From assembly GCF_907165205.1 (NCBI RefSeq), contig NC_058192.1, forward strand, positions 34,748,001 through 34,812,000: 64,000 nt of DNA, written 5' to 3'. Below, piece after piece: positions 51,160 to 61,802 of this stretch. Every line of letters starts with the position of its first letter. The stretch's first letter is position 1. Source of the DNA: Coccinella septempunctata. Taxonomy: Eukaryota; Arthropoda; Insecta; Coleoptera; Coccinellidae. A model generated the notes under the pieces. That model searched no databases. It was not told where the DNA came from and was given only the letters and a program-made list of their open reading frames with translations. The position numbers and the translations under genes were made by a program.

Positions 51160-53005
51160 GTTGGCAAAACCAGATACAAATCTTCTATAATAAGTGCAAA
51201 GGTCTAAGAAACTCCGGTATAGGCCATTCCTGCACTGCCTTGATCTTATCCGGGTCGACTTTCACACCTCCCCGTGAAACTACGTGTCCTAAATATTTCA
51301 CTTCTGTTCGAAACAGATTACATTTTTTAGGACTCAGCTTTAGGTTGGCATCACGGAGTCGCTGGAAAACCTCGGATAGGTTGCGTAAGTGATCTTGGAA
51401 TGATTTTCCCACTACTATCACATCATCCAGATACACCAGACAAGTTTTCCAGGAGAGCCCTCTCAATATTGTCTCCATCAGACGTTCAAATGTGGCAGGA
51501 GCATTGCATAGACCGAAAGGCATAACTTTAAACTGCCACAGACCCGTTCCAATACTGAAGGCAGTCTTTTCTTTGTCTTTTGGATCCAAGCCAACCTGCC
51601 AATATCCACTCTTCAGATCCAAGGTGGAAAACCAACGTGATCCCGAGAGTGTATCTAGGGTATCATCAATTCTCGGTAAGGGATAGCTGTCCTTTTTCGT
51701 GGCCTGATTGAGCTGCCTATAGTCTACGCAGAATCTAGTAGTTCCATCCTTCTTCTTCACTAATACTACGGGCGATGTCCAGGGGCTATCTGACGGTTCG
51801 ATTACACCTTCTCTCGTCATGTCTTCTATAATCCTTTCAGCTTCTTCTCTTTTTGCCAGAGGAAGACGTCTAGGATGCTGTCGGATAGGTTGTGCATCAC
51901 CAGTATTGATTTTATGCTGCACAACATCAGTCTTCCCTGCTTTTCCGTCCGTAGCAAAAACGTCGGAGAACGTTTGAACCAATTTTCTCACTTCGAGTAG
52001 TTGGTATCGGTCGAGCTCTTGACATTTTGAAGTGAGGAGGGACACCAGTTCTTCAGAATTGCTTTGCGATTTTGAGACTTCTGCAGTACTTATCCCACCC
52101 GAAATATGGTACACAGGTACACCACGTCCAATCAAGGTATCCTTCTTCAGGGTGACTGGAAACATGTTGACATTTAGCGATCCGATGGGAATGCTGTCTC
52201 TTACCCTTACCAAGGTCTTCCCAAGTAATAGTCCTTTAGCTAAGGTTGTATCATCAGAGGGCTCAATTACTCTCACGCAGCCACTCCTCGTTACATCGTC
52301 ACATCTACCAGTCACTATGCCTTCAGTTCGCCCTGGCAACGTGACGTCCTCAGTCAGTCGAATCCGATATATCTTGTCCTCCAAATCATTGAATGGAATC
52401 TCTTCACTTCCTAGCCGAAGTACATCACTCTTCATATCCAATTGGCATCCAAGCTTCTTAACAAGGTCCAATCCCAGAATAACTTCTTCCGTGATTCCAG
52501 CTACCAGAACTTCGTGGCTAACTGTTGTGTTCCCCAATTCAATGGTGTAGATGATCGATCCATAAGTCGGTATTTCTTGTCCAGACGCAGTTCGAAGTTT
52601 GATCCTAACTGGGCGAATCTTGAATCCTTCAGCAATTTCTGGACGCACAATAGTTTTGGTCGAGCCAGTGTCTACCAGTATTTTCACATTTCGGTCATTT
52701 ATCTTTCCGGGGATAACTATGCTTGATAAATCCTTAGACATTATTCCCCGGATTATCACTTCGGGGGCATTTTTGGCTTGGGTCGATTTATTTTTAGTTT
52801 CCCTGCTGTGACTCTTTTTCCAATTCTGGACAGTTTCGCTTGAAATGCCCACTTTTGTTGCAGTTCCAGCACACAGTATCCTTTTTCCTAGTTTGTGATA
52901 TTCTGCGGATTTCTTCTCTGACAATGTCCTCAATAGATCGGTCTGATTCTTGGACTTGTCTAACACGAAGGTGTCCTCTATGCGACGCTTGCTTCGCTGC
53001 CTCAA
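51160..53005 (-). pseudogene. Gypsy Pol: protease and reverse transcriptase
   Basis: The open frame runs 53005-51185. It overlaps Gag by about 210 bp in another frame, so Pol was expressed by frameshifting or the overlap reflects an indel. Protease: VKILVDTGSTKTIV (DTGS active site) and VILGLDLVKKLG. RT: TSPVVLVKKKDGTTRFCVDYRQLN, STLDLKSGYWQV, FKVMPFGLCNAPATFERLME and the catalytic VYLDDVIV. The end of the connection region after EWPIP is shortened by about 25 nt and shifted; the next piece (TYYRRFVSGF) is in the frame of the RNase H. Otherwise well preserved. Confidence 0.93.
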
Positions 53006-53966
53006 TTTCCAAAGCCTGGGCTAAGGCATCATCAATGGTTCTAGGGCGTGCTAGTCTCAGGGCTTGTTGTATTTCACTATCCTTTATCCCATCCACGAAT
53101 GTCTGGATTGATAGCTGTTCCAGGAAGCTATCTGGAGCAGATGGATAAGCCAGCCTGACTAATCTCGCCACATCAGCTTCAAACTCCTGGAGATTTTCCC
53201 CTGTTTTCTGCACTCGGTTCTTTATTTGTGCATGGTATACTTGTTGTAAATGAGCATCACCATATCTCATCTGAAGTTTCGATGTACGAACTTCGTAACA
53301 GGCTTGTTGACTCTCCGGGATCGTCTGCAGAATGTTGAGTGCCTCTCCCCGTAGAGCGATAATTAATGCCGTGGCTTTTTCGTTGTCGTTCCCATTGTTC
53401 GCCAGCGCAGCAGCTTCAAACTGTTTTTGATATGTCGACCAGGGTATTTTTCCATCAAAAGTTGGAGGCTTGATCTTCATTCTACTACCTTCGCCGTCAT
53501 TTTCCGCTTTCGCTGTGCTGTAGGGTGATGAAGCCAGAATATCTGTTCTGTTTGATATTCTTTTCAAGGAATCTATCAATTTGGCATGATGTTCAATTAA
53601 TCCTGCCATTTCTTCAAATTTTCCATTAACTTCATCATAAACTTTGTCAAACTTTTTATCAACTTCGCCAAATTTTTCGTTCACTATATCAAACTTTTCG
53701 TCTACTTTATCAAATTTTCCATTTATGGTTTCCAGTTTCTCATCCAATTTATCTGTTAGTTGACTCACCACATCATTACAATTTTCCTTAATCTGGTCCA
53801 TTTTTTCATTCAATTTACAAGAGTTCTCGTCCATTTTCTCATTCAATTTTCGAGAATTTTCTTCCAACTTACAAGAATTCTCGTCCATTTTCTCATTTAA
53901 TTTTCTCAAAAAGTCCATTACCGCTTGAGTCTCCATCGCGTTCTGTAATCTTGTGGTCACTGGCAT
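52794..53966 (-). CDS. Gypsy Gag with coiled-coil repeats and CCHC zinc knuckle
   Basis: ATG at 53966 (the frame extends 6 bp further upstream without an ATG); about 390 residues. Residues 10-110 are a coiled coil built of short repeats (NEKMDENSCKL units, then FDKVDEKF units). A capsid-like region follows (KPPTFDGKIPWSTYQKQFEAAA, then KATALIIALRGEALNIL and NLQEFEADVARL). At the C-terminus a zinc knuckle CWNCNKSGHFKRNCP (CCHC) binds RNA. The frame is intact. The ATG lies 63 bp from the 5' LTR, directly after the primer-binding region. Confidence 0.92.
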   Translation of the reverse strand: MPVTTRLQNAMETQAVMDFLRKLNEKMDENSCKLEENSRKLNEKMDENSCKLNEKMDQIKENCNDVVSQLTDKLDEKLETINGKFDKVDEKFDIVNEKFGEVDKKFDKVYDEVNGKFEEMAGLIEHHAKLIDSLKRISNRTDILASSPYSTAKAENDGEGSRMKIKPPTFDGKIPWSTYQKQFEAAALANNGNDNEKATALIIALRGEALNILQTIPESQQACYEVRTSKLQMRYGDAHLQQVYHAQIKNRVQKTGENLQEFEADVARLVRLAYPSAPDSFLEQLSIQTFVDGIKDSEIQQALRLARPRTIDDALAQALEIEAAKQASHRGHLRVRQVQESDRSIEDIVREEIRRISQTRKKDTVCWNCNKSGHFKRNCPELEKESQQGN

Positions 53967-54010
53967 GAACAAATAACCGAAAATATTTATTTAATTCGAG
54001 CGATGTTGAA

Positions 54011-54028
54011 CCCCACACCTGACACCAA
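54011..54028 (-). other. Putative primer-binding site of the Gypsy element
   Basis: On the minus strand, TTGGTGTCAGGTGTGGGG follows the LTR end (ACA). TGG complements a tRNA CCA end, and TGGTGTCAG-like sites are usually assigned to tRNA-Leu in insect Gypsy elements; the tRNA identity is not proven here. Confidence 0.6.
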
Positions 54029-54325
54029 TGTAACGTTTTCTTCGCTTGATTAAAACGTCCAACTTATTAAAATTATTTATTTACACTTAATACACTTATA
54101 ACTCACAAACTAACTATTACACTACTATTTATTATATTTCCACTCTTGTTTATTTGCACTAGTCGCTTGCACTGTGAACTATATCTGTACTTGTACTTGC
54201 CTACCTGCTCCTCCGCTGGGCTTATATAGGCGCCGGAAACATTCAGGTACCTTCTCGGTTATTCGAGAACCTCGGGACCGCTCTGGTTCTCGAAAGGTCC
54301 GACCGCAAGGGCCGGACTGGTTACA
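54029..54325 (-). repeat. 5' LTR of the Gypsy element (297 bp, intact)
   Basis: TG at 54029 and CA at 54325 on the plus strand. It is the only undivided LTR copy and defines the insertion points of LINE C and mariner in the other one. Flanked by ATAT on the outside. Confidence 0.93.
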
Positions 54326-54329
54326 ATAT

Positions 54330-54879
54330 CAAAAAGATGATGGATTCATCATGAACGAAATCGAAATTGTCATCCCTCGTGAAAAGTTGACCCTTCTGAA
54401 TAAGAATATCTAACCAATAAAGCTACATGGTTCAGAAGTAAATATTCTTGAAGAATTTTATTGGCATAACATAATATATGGTTTATATCGGTTCTCAGCT
54501 GAGTATTGGCAACAGAATCTACTCTAATACCTAAGTGATAAATCTGAGATTGCTTCCTTTTGCGTAATACTCCTCACTACGGATTTATATAATTTTGAAG
54601 ATTACGGTAAACCAACTAACATAGCTGCTTTCAATAAACAATGATAAACAGAAGTAGGTGTCATATGTGTATTTCTGTAGTTGTGTTTGTCTTGATGCGC
54701 ATACTCCAATAAGAGATGTAAAATTGTCGTTGTGAATAAAGTCAGTTAAGATACAGATGTTCAGTAATTTAGATGACCCTCGAATAATTTATAATAAAAG
54801 TATTTCAAGAATAGCACATGGCGCAGTCGGAAACAGCGTATAAATCAGCGAGAGAAATTCATAAAAATATTAATATGTC
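54330..54879. other. No gene recognised
   Basis: AT-rich sequence between the Gypsy element and a Gag-like remnant; it could include an LTR or leader of the latter, but no repeat partner is in the window. Confidence 0.4.
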
Positions 54880-56103
54880 CCTAAAAATAAGTGTACCCGG
54901 AGAGATGGACTTCGATAAAAATCATTCATTCAGAGATTCCAATTTTATCTAACTGCATCCAGAGCAGGGGTAGAAGATGAAGAATTTAAGTGCGCCCTCA
55001 TGTTAAATCAAATTGGTGACCGAGCTCTGAAAATATATAATACTTTCAAGTTCGAAAAACCTGGAACGCCAAGATATACAGTAAAGTGGTTACACAGTTT
55101 GAAGAATACTTCAGTCCATCAAGAAATGACACCTTCGAAAGGCATGTATTTTTATCAAGAGGTATGAAACCTGGTAAAGTGTCGATGAATATGTCACAAA
55201 TCTAAGGGAATTGAGTGCCACATGAAACTTCGGTGATCTAACAGATTCCTTAATTAAAGACAAGTTAGTTCATGGAATCAGGGAAAAATCCGTGAAAGAT
55301 CGACTCCTGCGAACAAAAAACTTAGATCTTGCAAAAGCCCTAGAAATTTGCAAGGCTGCCGAGACAACACAAAATCAATTGAACCAATTATGTAGAGATT
55401 TGGAAGAGCAACATTTAGAGGAAGAAATCAACGTGATTAAATCCAGGAACCGGAAAACGTACCAAAGGAATATGGCAACCAAGCAGGCGCAATATCAATA
55501 TCGACCAGGAAGCAGACGCAATATGGATCAGAAGATCCAGCGATGGCAGCAGCCTACGTCATCATTGAATGTCACAAACCAACAGCCGTCAAACTCAAAA
55601 CAAGGGCATGGAACTAGAAATCCAATCTCGCATCATCAAAAGAATCATTGTACGAAATGTGGTTACATACATCCACCAAATAAGTGTTGGGCTTATGGGA
55701 AGAAATGTACATTATGTAACAAATGTAATCATTTAGAAAGGGTATGTAAAACAAAAATTTACAATATTGGCCAGGAAAGTTTATTTATAGGTAAAATAGA
55801 TAACGAACTTTCACAAATTAATTATATGAATGAATGGGATATTTCTCTCAACTTAAATGATAAAATTAATTTAAAATTTCAAATAGATACAGGCGCGAAA
55901 GCTAACTTAATTCCTTGGAGTATTTTCAAAAAACATTTTCAGAATATTCGGATTTTTCAATGTGAAAATAAATTCACAACATACACTGGAGAAAGTGAAA
56001 CAATAAAAGTAAAAGGTTATGTAAATTTAGAATGTAAACACAAGAATAATAGTTATAAATTCTTATTTTTATTAATTATTTTTATTATATTATTGTATTA
56101 GTA
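54880..56103 (+). pseudogene. Gypsy-type Gag-protease remnant
   Basis: From about 54880 a degenerate Gag can be followed through several frames (LRELSATC, then LVHGIREKSVKDRLLRTKNLDL, typical of insect K02A2.6-like Gags). The open frame 55292-56101 (269 residues) contains CTKCGYIHPPNKC and CTLCNKCNHLERVC cysteine-rich knuckles and then LKFQIDTGAKANLIP, the DTG active site of the aspartic protease. The frame ends in a hydrophobic LFLLIIFIILLY stretch at 56101, where unrelated LINE sequence starts, so RT and the rest are lost. Confidence 0.82.
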
Positions 56104-56104
56104 A

Positions 56105-57535
56105 GGATCACGGATACCGGAAGAATGGCGAACAAGCATACTGATACTACTCTTTAAGAAAGGTGAAAAGAACGATCCTAACAACTACCGAGGAATTAAC
56201 CTCCTGTGCACAACGTTAAAACTGACCACAAAAATTATTAGCAACAGAATTACCTCACTAACACAAATTTCGGAAGAACAACAAGGATTTAGGACCGGAA
56301 GATCTTGTAACGACGCAATATTTGTAATTAGACAAATCAATGAGAAATCAATTGAATATAACAGTGCAGCGTTCCTATGTTTAATAGATCTTGAGAAAGC
56401 GTTCGATAGAGTTCAATTACAGGACGTAGTGCACATACTCTACAATAGAAACATTCCATTGAAGATAATAAAACTTGTCGAAGACATCTACACTAGAAAT
56501 AAAATAGAAACAAGAGTAAATTCAGAGTTAACGGAACCAATAGATGTAACAACTGGTATCCGACAGGGAGACTCATTGAGTCCCTTGTTATTTAACATCA
56601 TATTAGACGAAATAATTAAGCAAGTTAAAACAAAAAGGGGTTATAGAATGGGTAACAGAGAGATACAAATATTGTGCTACGCCGATGATACTGTGCTAAT
56701 AGCTGAGGATGAAGACCTGCAGAGACTACTGCACCAGTTTAATATAACCGTGAAAAAATTCAATATGAAAATATCAGCAGAAAAAACAAAATCAGAAGTA
56801 ATCTCTAAAGAACCAATAAGATGCAAATTAGAAATCGATAGCCAGATGATAGAACAACTGATGGCGGTTAAATATTTGGGAATTAAGTGAGAGAACAGAC
56901 AATGAAAGCCAACAGAATAGCAGGTTGTTTGAATGATACGATATGGAAGAATAAGCACATGAGAACAGAAACAAAATCTAGAATATACAAATCTGTTGTT
57001 AGACCAGTTATGACCTACACCGCCGAGACGAGACCACAAACAAACAGAACTCAAAGATGCCTGGAGATGCGAGATGAAAACACTGAGAAAGATTGCAGGA
57101 AAAACATTGTGGGATAGAGAAACAAATGAAAGCATAAGGGAGATCGGCCACCGAATGCGAAGTTGAGCGAAGCTGAGAGTTTTCAATGCTAAATGATGAG
57201 CTACGTCACTCGATTCGTAGCTTGTCGATTATATTAGGGAGATCGGCCACCGAATGCGAAGTTGCGCGAAGCTGAGCATTTTCAGTACTAATATAATTGA
57301 CAAGCTACGAATCGAGAGCTCATCATTTAGCATTGAAAACTCTCAGCTTCGCCCAACTTCGCATTTGGTGGCCGATCTCCCTAAGCATTGAAAACTGTCA
57401 GCTTCGCTCAGCTTCGCATTCGGTGGCCGATCTCCTTAAGACGCATATGCGAGGTAATAGTAAAGATAGCCCGAGATAAGTCGCCGGGAGGACGCCCGCG
57501 AAAACGATGGAACGACGACTTATGACGACATTGCA
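56105..57535 (+). pseudogene. LINE reverse transcriptase remnant (RTE-like), split by a MITE complex
   Basis: Starts in the RT with LLFKKGEKNDPNNYRGINLL. It continues with QQGFRTGRSCNDAIFVIRQ, LIDLEKAFDRVQL, TGIRQGDSLSPLLFNI and the catalytic LCYADDTVLIAEDE in the open frame 56429-56890, ending LMAVKYLGIK. Broken C-terminal pieces follow (YKSVVRPVMTYTAE). After the MITE complex the characteristic end VKIARDKSPGG, then RPRKRWNDDL, is read at about 57455-57520. No endonuclease precedes the RT, so the copy is 5'-truncated. The clade is assigned by similarity only. Confidence 0.82.
57137..57437. mobile_element. MITE complex with interleaved inverted repeats
   Basis: GGGAGATCGGCCACCGAATGCGAAG occurs at about 57138 and 57236 on the plus strand, and as reverse complement ending at 57382 and 57436. 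Segment A (57137-57233) pairs with 57291-57382 over almost its full length, and segment B (57234-57290) pairs with 57383-57437. The order is therefore A-B-A'-B'. It has probably grown by insertion of one MITE into or beside another. No coding capacity. Confidence 0.75.
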
Positions 57536-57679
57536 TTAAAGAAAAACAGGCAGAAATGTCTATATATAAAGAAGAGGAAGATTTATAAACAGTATAACGA
57601 CAACATTTCCTGCGACGCGCGACGCCACTGATGGTGCATTTCGTGATAATGATAACACCATTTCTTTCTCGATGATTCA

Positions 57680-57975
57680 TGTTGAACAGGTGTTGCACGG
57701 TATTGAATCTCGACATAAACAAGGGTTCTGGACCTGATAATATTCCGGTCTTGTTTTTGAAGAAATGCAAAGAATTCATTGCTCTACCGCTTCAGATATT
57801 ATTCAATAGGTCCTTAAGTGATGGTGTTTTTCCGGATATTTGGAAGACTGGATTCATCAAACCTATTTTTAAGTCGGGATCCAAGGAGGACGTGTCCAAT
57901 TACAGACCGATAACGATACTCAGCGTAATCCCTATTCTTCTTGTGTTATTACCATTCTTACAGTCCTCAAAATAA
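57680..57975 (+). pseudogene. Jockey-type LINE RT fragment
   Basis: About 90 codons read LDINKGSGPDNIPVLFLKKC, then WKTGFIKPIFKSGSKEDVSNYRPITILSVI. This is the beginning of a Jockey/CR1-type RT domain. It is cut off on both sides. Confidence 0.75.
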
Positions 57976-58388
57976 TACTGATGCTTGGGAAGAAATAGAA
58001 GTAGTAATATGTAGAGACCATATACTGTCAGAATGTTGTTTTTTTTAAAGTGACCCCGACACGATTCTCTATGTCCAAATGATAGTGAAGATCTTATTGT
58101 ACATATGCAATAGGTCATTCATATTTTTATTAATTCGTTATCAACATAATCAACATTCAAATAAATCGGTAGGCACAGGTAGATGTGCTTGGCTCCAAAG
58201 TTGGGCGATGTATGCCGTTCGAAAGAAATGTTTATTCAGTTCAGCCTTAAAGGGCGAGAATAACAATCAGTCAATTTTTTTTCCAAGTTAAGTGGATTGT
58301 AATAATCTTAACTGTCGTATGCTCTATTGAATGTTAACACACGAGCAGTGTTAATATCATCAAATTCTGTAAATCCATATATTCTACA
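57976..58388. other. No gene recognised
   Basis: Non-coding sequence without identifiable element between the Jockey fragment and the possible LTR leader. Confidence 0.4.
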
Positions 58389-58701
58389 AACATAGCATTC
58401 TAAGTTGTAACGCCTTTTTCTCCGTGGTATCTCGAGCGCCAGCTATTCTTTAAAGGGAAAATAGCAAACCTACCCTGGTAGCTCCAAGCCGAAGACAAGG
58501 TTCGGTGTTATCTGGGGTGTTAGCGATAACCAGTGAAAGTCAGAATCGGATTTCACAATTTTATTCGTTGTCTCGTGGTAAGAAATACAATCGGCACAAT
58601 TATTATCGTTTCGGTCGAGTGAAAATCGTAATACCATAGAATAAGAGTCTACTTTACAACGCTAAGGAGGTTTCCCTCGGAATTATATACAAGTACACAA
58701 A
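58389..58701 (+). other. Possible LTR or leader of an unidentified element
   Basis: Begins TGTAACGCC, is less AT-rich than its surroundings, and leads directly into a short open frame at 58702. No second copy of the repeat lies in the window, so the interpretation is tentative. Confidence 0.25.
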
Positions 58702-58878
58702 ATGGTGGATTCGCGGAATGAAACGGACGGAAAGAAAGAAAAAGGTGTATCCGATCTCAAACGTATCGCGGATGTTATAGACTCGGTCGCCAGCCAGAAC
58801 CAAAGAATCCTGAGCGGGCAAGGTAATTGGGGCTCAGTTCCAAACTACGGGACTGTAAGAAACTTACAGCACCGATAA
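58702..58878 (+). CDS. Short open frame, 58 residues, unknown
   Basis: Begins MVDSRNETDGKKEKG, continues as a predicted amphipathic helix (VSDLKRIADVIDSVASQNQRIL) and stops at TAA 58876-58878. The composition would fit the N-terminus of a retrotransposon Gag or ORF1. A tandem repeat follows at once. I do not recognise the family; it may be an accidental frame. Confidence 0.3.
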   Translation: MVDSRNETDGKKEKGVSDLKRIADVIDSVASQNQRILSGQGNWGSVPNYGTVRNLQHR

Positions 58879-58879
58879 A

Positions 58880-59140
58880 GAGAAAGGGTACAAGCTGGGT
58901 GACCACGCGGGTTTAATCCAGAGATTTCCCCCAACACGGAGAAAGGAAACCGGGTAAAGGGTATACACCGGGTGACCACGTTAGTTTCCGTTAGACTCCG
59001 GCTAGAAACTTCCCCCAACGCAGAGGAAGGGTAAGGGGGTGCACAAACTGGTTACCACATTGGTTTCCGCTTCTGACGTGTTTGCAGGCCGGCCAGAAAC
59101 TTCCCTCAACGCAGTGAAGGGGAAAAGGGTAAGGTTAGAC
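58880..59140 (+). repeat. Three diverged tandem repeats of about 75-95 bp
   Basis: Each unit contains a GGGTA/GGTGCACA start, CTGG(G/T)T(G/T)ACCAC, then a C(C/T)CAACRC(A/G)G(A/T) segment and a G-rich end. Units begin near 58885, 58957 and 59037. Confidence 0.7.
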
Positions 59141-59184
59141 AATGGGTTGAAACTGAGGTTCCCAAATAAAATACAGAAGGCTAT

Positions 59185-59945
59185 CTTTTATTTTTTTATT
59201 TTTTTATTTATTTATTTACGGTACTACCATTTTACAAAGAAGAAAAAAAAAATATAAACAGATACAAAAAAAAATTCAATAATCATAACTGTAAGGCGCA
59301 CAAATTACAAAACACCATAAAAATGAGACAAAAAATAGACTACAAACTCATCAAAGCAGATACATCCCTCCTCAACCTTGACAACGCGCCACTGAATATG
59401 TCGACCCCGAGGACATTCACTGTATTAGTGTTCCTCATCATCCTCGGCAGTGGAGAATGAAAACTATAATTTGTTCTCGATAAACCAGGCCTAAACAAAT
59501 CAGCACGCCTAATCGGCCTTGGTGGAATATTGAGGTTGAACCGAGACAGCAACTCCGGAGAGTAGAGAAGTCCTCTATAGATCTTTGCCACAAAAAGCAC
59601 GTCAGCCGAGAACCTTCTCGATCTTAAAGAAGGCAGCCCTAGCCGGTCACGCATATGACTCGCCGAGTACAGTCGAGAAGCAATGCCAAGCCTGAACGAA
59701 ACATGCCTGAGGAATTTGTTCTGGACCCTCTCGAGGAAGAGTCCACCAGCCAAAGTATATGGGGACCATACAATAGAGGAAAATTCAAGAGTTGGTCTCA
59801 CAAGTGCTATATACAGGTAACGAAGGGTCTCAACGCTCCTAAAATCTCTCGTGTTTCTTATAATAAAACCTAGAGTTTTGAGTGCTCTGGAAGAAATTGC
59901 CTGATAGTGCGGCTTGAACGATAATTCACTATCATAGGACTTACC
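59185..59945 (-). pseudogene. LINE 3' fragment (C-terminal domain of ORF2)
   Basis: On the minus strand ELSFKPHYQAISSRALKTL leads into the open frame 59801-59340. LEFSSIVWSPYTLAGGLFLERVQNKFLRHV and the final MSL stop follow, the typical C-terminal domain of Jockey-superfamily ORF2. An A/T-rich tail with (TAAA)n units lies at about 59190-59215. It is 5'-truncated at about 59945, so only about 0.75 kb remains. Confidence 0.82.
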
Positions 59946-60084
59946 TCTGAACTCGGTAACGGATGATGATTTTGGATGGTCTGTCTGGTTCTTGACGGCC
60001 CGTCGACACTAAAAACTGTACGGCGGATATTACTGTTCGGCGGCGAAGAAAAACTGCACACGCATTCAATTTGCTGCGAATCGT

Positions 60085-60260
60085 ACCAATTCTTATTCAG
60101 GCGGCGGACTATGCGAAATTAATTGCGAACTTATCTCATTCAACGAATTATACCAATTTTACTCGGCGGCGAATCATACGAATTTCAGTACGAACTTATT
60201 TCGGTCAACGAATTATACCAATTCTACTCGGCGGCGAATCATACGGATTACTTGACCAGC
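60085..60260. repeat. Tandem repeat of about 68 bp, 2.6 copies
   Basis: ACCAATTYTACTCGGCGGCGAATCATACG... occurs at about 60087, 60152 and 60220 with few changes between the last two copies. GC-rich CGGCGGCG motifs stand out. Flanking sequence (60000-60540) has a similar CGGCGG-rich composition and no recognisable gene. Confidence 0.75.
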
Positions 60261-60600
60261 GGGGGCACATCTGATTTTATATCTGCCGGGGGGGAGCGGT
60301 AACGGGATGTGCCTCAGATGTCAAAAATCGGTAATATTCGCGTCGATGAAGATCTGTTTATCGGTGCCGGCAGAAAAAACTCGGCTATCTCTCAATTTAG
60401 GAGGTTTTTCACGGTCCGACAACGTTTTTTAGAACTAAAAAACAGAATAAAAACGGTGCGGACTGTTTACAGTTCCGAACGATGTCGGAATCCTGGATTG
60501 AAAACCGAATTTCTTCTCAAGAATAAAAATCAAACAAAAATTATCCAAAATGAAAGAACTTCTCTGAGACGGGAGTGCATTTTTCATTAAAAAAATGTAT
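60261..60600. other. No gene recognised
   Basis: A 93-codon frame (60309-60590) has no recognisable domain and is not supported. Confidence 0.4.
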
Positions 60601-60609
60601 CTTCGTCAC

Positions 60610-61200
60610 AAAGTATGTGAACAATTGATCGAGGTTATAATTGGGAGAATCTGAAATGTCACTCACTGCTTGGATGTACCTTGGAGACTTCCGGAGTATT
60701 TCAAACGTTTTTTTTTCCTTTACGGTTAAATGCTGTGTTGAAATTGCATCCACTAAAGGCATAAAATCCTGGCAATACAGAGCACAAATTTGGACCCAAT
60801 GATGCAAACAATTTGGTGACATCAATGAATGTCTGATTATGGCCGATACCAACATGCATCGAGATTTGGACGTTCTTCTCGATGAAATTCATATTTCCCA
60901 ACATAATGATCAATATATCTGTATCACAACATCGCATTGTTACATGAACATCAGATTTCAAGTGACAGACATGGAAAACCATATATGTGTCTGCTTCTTC
61001 GTGACCTGGACACGTTAACAATGCATCCGATGATCGTTGAACTTCACCTTGTTCAACTTCATATTTGTGGCATTCCATATAGTTTACGAAAACTGTTTTA
61101 TTCCCAATCCACGATGCCATGTGATCATTTAACCAATCGCCTAATAAAAATTCAACGAGCGCTTTTTTGAGATAAGTGCGAGGGAGGAGGATAATTAGAA
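60610..61200 (-). pseudogene. Transposon-associated gene fragment (left arm), function unknown
   Basis: The minus-strand frame 61204-60701 encodes ALVEFLLGDWLNDHMASWIG, CPGHEEADTYMVFHVCHL, RCCDTDILIIMLGNMNFIEKN, IGHNQTFIDVTKLFASLG and LPGFYAFSGCNFNTAF. This block is common in uncharacterised repetitive insect proteins. The conserved acidic residues (EEADT, DTDI) and the SGCNF segment recall PIN/FEN-type nuclease folds, which is only a suggestion. A frameshift near 60705 and stops further on break it. Only the C-terminal part of the protein is present. Confidence 0.65.
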
Positions 61201-61640
61201 ACATAATAGTGAAGTCAGCCGATCGGCGAATGGTGGAAAATACGTCAGTCGAGCGCGTGAACTTGGGAGAAAAATTTGAAAATCAAGTGATTTCATCCCG
61301 AATGAAAACACCTCCATATGATTTCCTACATATATGGAAATATAAAAATGATCGTCAGCTGCGTGTCTAGCGGGGGAAAGACCGTCAGTCAGATCATTGA
61401 AAAATCCGCGCGTATGAGAGCGCTCATACATTTTTACTCTGACTGACGGTCTTTCCCCCGCTAGACACGCAGCTGACGGTCATTTTTATATTTCCATATA
61501 TGTAAGAAATCATATGGAGGTGTTTTCATTCGGGATCAAATCACTTGAATTTCAAATTTTTTTCCCGAGTTCACGCGCTCGACTGACGTATTTTCCACCC
61601 TCCGCCGATCGGCTGACTTCACTATTATGTTTCTGATTAA
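61190..61640. repeat. Fold-back centre of the inverted duplication
   Basis: Arms of about 205 bp (61190-61398 and 61438-61640) match with few mismatches, including GACCGTCAGT and CGCGCTCGACTGACG blocks. The intervening 39 bp are unique. Confidence 0.85.
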
Positions 61641-61802
61641 CATCAATATTACATATAGAAAATTTCAGCCCTGATAAAATCACAAAATTTTGCATTTTTT
61701 CCCAAGTTCCCGCCGCCTCCCACGCACTTATTTCAAAAAAGCGCTCGTTGAATTTTTATTAGACGATTGGTTAAATGATCACATGGCATCGTGGATTGGG
61801 AA

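Larger units (their letters stand above)
40744..54325 (-). mobile_element. Gypsy (Ty3-like) LTR retrotransposon encoding a macrodomain, with nested LINE and mariner
   Basis: Right LTR (5' LTR on the minus strand) 54029-54325, 297 bp, TG...CA. The left LTR starts at 40744 and ends at 48629, split by LINE C and a mariner. The flanks are ATAT at 40740-40743 and 54326-54329. Minus-strand order: primer site, Gag, protease-RT, RNase H, integrase with GPY/F module, macrodomain, purine tract, 3' LTR. Without the insertions the element is about 6 kb. Pol has at least one deletion, two stops and one frameshift, so this copy is dead. No envelope-like gene is present; the extra domain occupies the 3' end instead. 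Confidence 0.92.

Noticed and set aside
40744..54325. Envelope gene (errantivirus) in the Gypsy element
   Set aside because: The region behind the integrase encodes the macrodomain; no signal peptide, membrane segment or glycoprotein-like frame is present.
60309..60590. 93-codon frame right of the 68-bp repeats
   Set aside because: Basic composition only, no domain, no sign of selection visible.
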